Assembly (NCBI GenBank): GCA_016712265.1
Contig: JADJRJ010000031.1
Span: 744,001-808,000 of the forward strand
DNA length: 64,000 nucleotides
Reading direction: 5' to 3'
Source: Gemmatimonadota bacterium
GTDB taxonomy: Bacteria > Gemmatimonadota > Gemmatimonadetes > Gemmatimonadales > Gemmatimonadaceae
The notes under the pieces were generated by a model. That model saw only the letters and a list, made by a program, of their open reading frames with translations. It was not told where the DNA came from and did no database searches. Both the position numbers and the translations under genes were made by a program. Shown in pieces: positions 62,315-64,000 of this stretch; the stretch's first letter is position 1; each line of letters opens with the position of its first letter.

Positions 62315-63445
62315 GTGGTATCTGCGAATGCTGGGGCACAGGCCACCCGCACCCGAGATGTCGGCTTCGCCAGCGTAGCGTACGACAATGGCCAGACCTT
62401 CGGCGCCATCACGCTGAATGACCTGGCGGTCATCGAGCGGCCGACCGGAGTCCTGTCGGCCAATTCGCTGCTCTCGCTGTTCAACGACGGGCGGTGGAGC
62501 ATGCAGGGGTACCTCGCAGGTTCGCGCTTCAGCGCGCCCATGGCGCCGAAGGGACGCCTCGGTCGGTGGTTCAACGACGTGCGCGGCGAAGTGGGGCTCC
62601 AGGCGGCCGCCACGGCGCAGCAGGGATTCATGCCGACCCTGCAGGTGACGGGGGAGACCCGCCTGCACCTGGGGGCCGCCCGGTATGCCACGCGGGTGGG
62701 GGCGTCGGTGGCGCGGACCTTCGACGGTGTGGGGTGGCGCACCACCGTCATGGGGGAAGCCGGGGGATGGTGGCAAGCCGGGTCGCGCACCGTGGTGGCC
62801 CTCACCACCCGGCCGATGCAACTCCAGTTTGGTGACTTGTTAGGCGACACCGAAGGCAGCCTCTCGTGGGTGCGCGGCCGCACCACCTGGGACGCCACCG
62901 GCGGCATCCGGGTCGGTGAGGCCGACAAGGCGGAGAGTTTCTGGGGAAGTGTCAGCGTGACCTGGCCACTGGTGGCCGGGCTCTTCGCGACCGCCTCAGC
63001 GGGGAGCTATCCCGTGGACCTGATCCAGGGACTGCCAGGTGGCACCTACGGCGCCATGGCGCTGCGCCTGCCTGGGGGGAAATGGTCGCTGCGGCGCCCA
63101 GCGCCGCCACGGCCGGTCCGCCGGATTCCGGAGCGTCCGGAGCTACCCACCACCGAGCCGCTGACGCTGGTGATTGGTGAAGCGCTGGATTCGCTCGGCA
63201 TCCGCGAGATTCGCGTCTGGGCTCCAGGGGTCCGCGAGGTCGAGATGCTGGCCGACTTCGTGGACTGGATCCCCGTACCGCTTATCCGACAGCCAAATGG
63301 GGAATGGCAAGGTTACTATCGCGTCGCCCCGGGACTCCACCGCCTGAACCTCCGGCTGGACCGCCGCGAGCTCGCGGTGCCGCGCAACCTGGCCCGGGTG
63401 CGTGACGACTTCAGCGGCGAGGTTGGCCTCGTCGTGGTGAAATGA
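62315..63445 (+). CDS. Outer-membrane-barrel-like protein with C-terminal CBM48-like domain
   Basis: About 376 residues from the GTG at 62315. Residues about 15-260 alternate polar and hydrophobic like a beta-barrel (YDNGQTFGAITLNDLAV, WFNDVRGEVGLQAAAT); residues 285-375 are a CBM48-like domain (GIREIRVWAPGVREVEMLADFVDWIPVPL, QGYYRVAPGLHRLNLRLD). The start is doubtful: in-frame codons upstream read LFVRVAAFAVVSANAGAQA, a good signal peptide, but with no ATG, GTG or TTG before the TAA at 62222; a CTG at 62288 or a sequence error is possible. It ends the four-gene cluster begun by the sigma factor. Confidence 0.7.
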   Translation: MVSANAGAQATRTRDVGFASVAYDNGQTFGAITLNDLAVIERPTGVLSANSLLSLFNDGRWSMQGYLAGSRFSAPMAPKGRLGRWFNDVRGEVGLQAAATAQQGFMPTLQVTGETRLHLGAARYATRVGASVARTFDGVGWRTTVMGEAGGWWQAGSRTVVALTTRPMQLQFGDLLGDTEGSLSWVRGRTTWDATGGIRVGEADKAESFWGSVSVTWPLVAGLFATASAGSYPVDLIQGLPGGTYGAMALRLPGGKWSLRRPAPPRPVRRIPERPELPTTEPLTLVIGEALDSLGIREIRVWAPGVREVEMLADFVDWIPVPLIRQPNGEWQGYYRVAPGLHRLNLRLDRRELAVPRNLARVRDDFSGEVGLVVVK

Positions 63446-63500
63446 CCCCCAGCCGGATCTCCGCGCCCCCTGTGCTCCGCCCATTCTCCAGCGATACTTC

Positions 63501-63536
63501 CGTGCTGCCCGTGCTGCCCGCACTGCTCGTACTTCC
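63501..63536. repeat. Four tandem 9-bp units (CGTRCTGCY type), locus 2
   Basis: CGTGCTGCC, CGTGCTGCC, CGCACTGCT, CGTACTTCC in the spacer between the barrel/CBM48 gene and the M14 gene. Same unit and copy number as at 8804-8839. Confidence 0.7.
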
Positions 63537-63548
63537 CTGACCAGCCTC

Positions 63549-64000
63549 ATGCGCCCGCTTTGTATCCTGCTGTGTGGTACCGTGTTGGTGGCGACCGCCT
63601 GTGCCCCTCGCGCCTCGACTGGTGGGGCGCCTGACCTGCCGCGGACGCGAGCCGAGCGCTCGAACTTCACCGAGACCAGCACGCACGCGGACGTCATGGC
63701 GTTCCTGGACACGCTGGGCCGACGGTATCGCGTGGGGCGAGGGACGGTCGGTCGCACGAGCGAAGGACGCGACATTCCATATGTCATCGCCTCGCGGCCG
63801 CGGTATGCCACGCCCGAAGCCGCGCGCGCCTCGGGACGTCCGATCGTCTACGTCCAGGGCAACATTCACGCGGGAGAGGTCGAGGGCAAAGAAGCCCTGC
63901 AGGCGCTCCTCCGTGACCTGTTGGCGTCGCCGGCGAAGAATGTGCTCGACTCCCTGGTGTTGATTGCCGTGCCGATCTACAACGGCGACGGGAACGAAAG
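63549..64000 (+). CDS. M14 family zinc carboxypeptidase (3' end outside window)
   Basis: The first 150 residues of an exported metallopeptidase. The lipoprotein-type signal MRPLCILLCGTVLVATAC has lipobox VATAC. The domain begins at about residue 55 (DVMAFLDTLGRRYRVGRG, GRTSEGRDIPYVIAS) and reaches YVQGNIHAGEVEGKEALQAL, the HxxE zinc-binding motif of M14. The second zinc His and the catalytic Glu lie beyond the window. It would remove C-terminal residues from peptides made by other exported peptidases. Confidence 0.88.
   Translation, partial: MRPLCILLCGTVLVATACAPRASTGGAPDLPRTRAERSNFTETSTHADVMAFLDTLGRRYRVGRGTVGRTSEGRDIPYVIASRPRYATPEAARASGRPIVYVQGNIHAGEVEGKEALQALLRDLLASPAKNVLDSLVLIAVPIYNGDGNE

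Overview
The window is 64 kb of high-G+C bacterial DNA. Several features point to Gemmatimonadota, with Acidobacteriota the closest alternative: many secreted S9 peptidases, amidohydrolases and serine hydrolases with signal peptides ending in ..GAQ; orphan duplicated MacB-type permeases paired with PadR; PD40 and LVIVD beta-propeller proteins; and a sigma/anti-sigma cluster with CBM48-like domains. This is inference from gene content; there is no rRNA or ribosomal protein marker here.

Layout. 1-20.5 kb is ordinary chromosome: an aspartase fused to a cyclic-nucleotide-binding domain, PadR plus permease, an S9 peptidase, an amidohydrolase, an Old Yellow Enzyme, a serine hydrolase, two toxin-antitoxin remnants or modules, a DUF1295 protein, queG, a probable metal (copper?) TonB receptor, a second orphan permease and a SRPBCC protein. 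20.5-34.7 kb is an accessory island: a 21-bp tandem-repeat tract, a DUF6364/PIN toxin-antitoxin pair, an attC-like site, a large Rhs toxin gene flanked by ~0.9-kb inverted copies of its C-terminal core (each copy joined to a different tip), a second attC-like site, a strong terminator, and a string of frame-disrupted genes. 34.7-64 kb is ordinary again: a GH3 enzyme, a PD40-amidohydrolase, three paralogous Ig/LVIVD proteins with a serine hydrolase, an ACAD and an APH-type kinase between them, a phosphodiesterase-type hydrolase, a LOG/deoxyhypusine-synthase-like operon, greA, the fadI-fadJ beta-oxidation pair, a sigma/anti-sigma operon and the start of an M14 carboxypeptidase.

How the genes work together. 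The chromosome reads as a peptide-, amino-acid- and fatty-acid-degrading lifestyle: exported peptidases and amidohydrolases, aspartase, beta-oxidation, and an ACAD/kinase pair that matches the two halves of animal ACAD10/11 (4-hydroxyacyl-CoA catabolism). The most unusual structure is the Rhs locus: its body lies between inverted core repeats, so recombination between the repeats would flip the body and exchange one toxin tip for the other, and the whole module is bracketed by attC-like sites.

Limits. Many single-base frame breaks occur in the island and a few compensated ones in flanking genes (GH3, PD40-amidohydrolase). Many look like homopolymer indels, so some pseudogene calls may be assembly error rather than decay. 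No tRNA, rRNA or CRISPR array was recognised.
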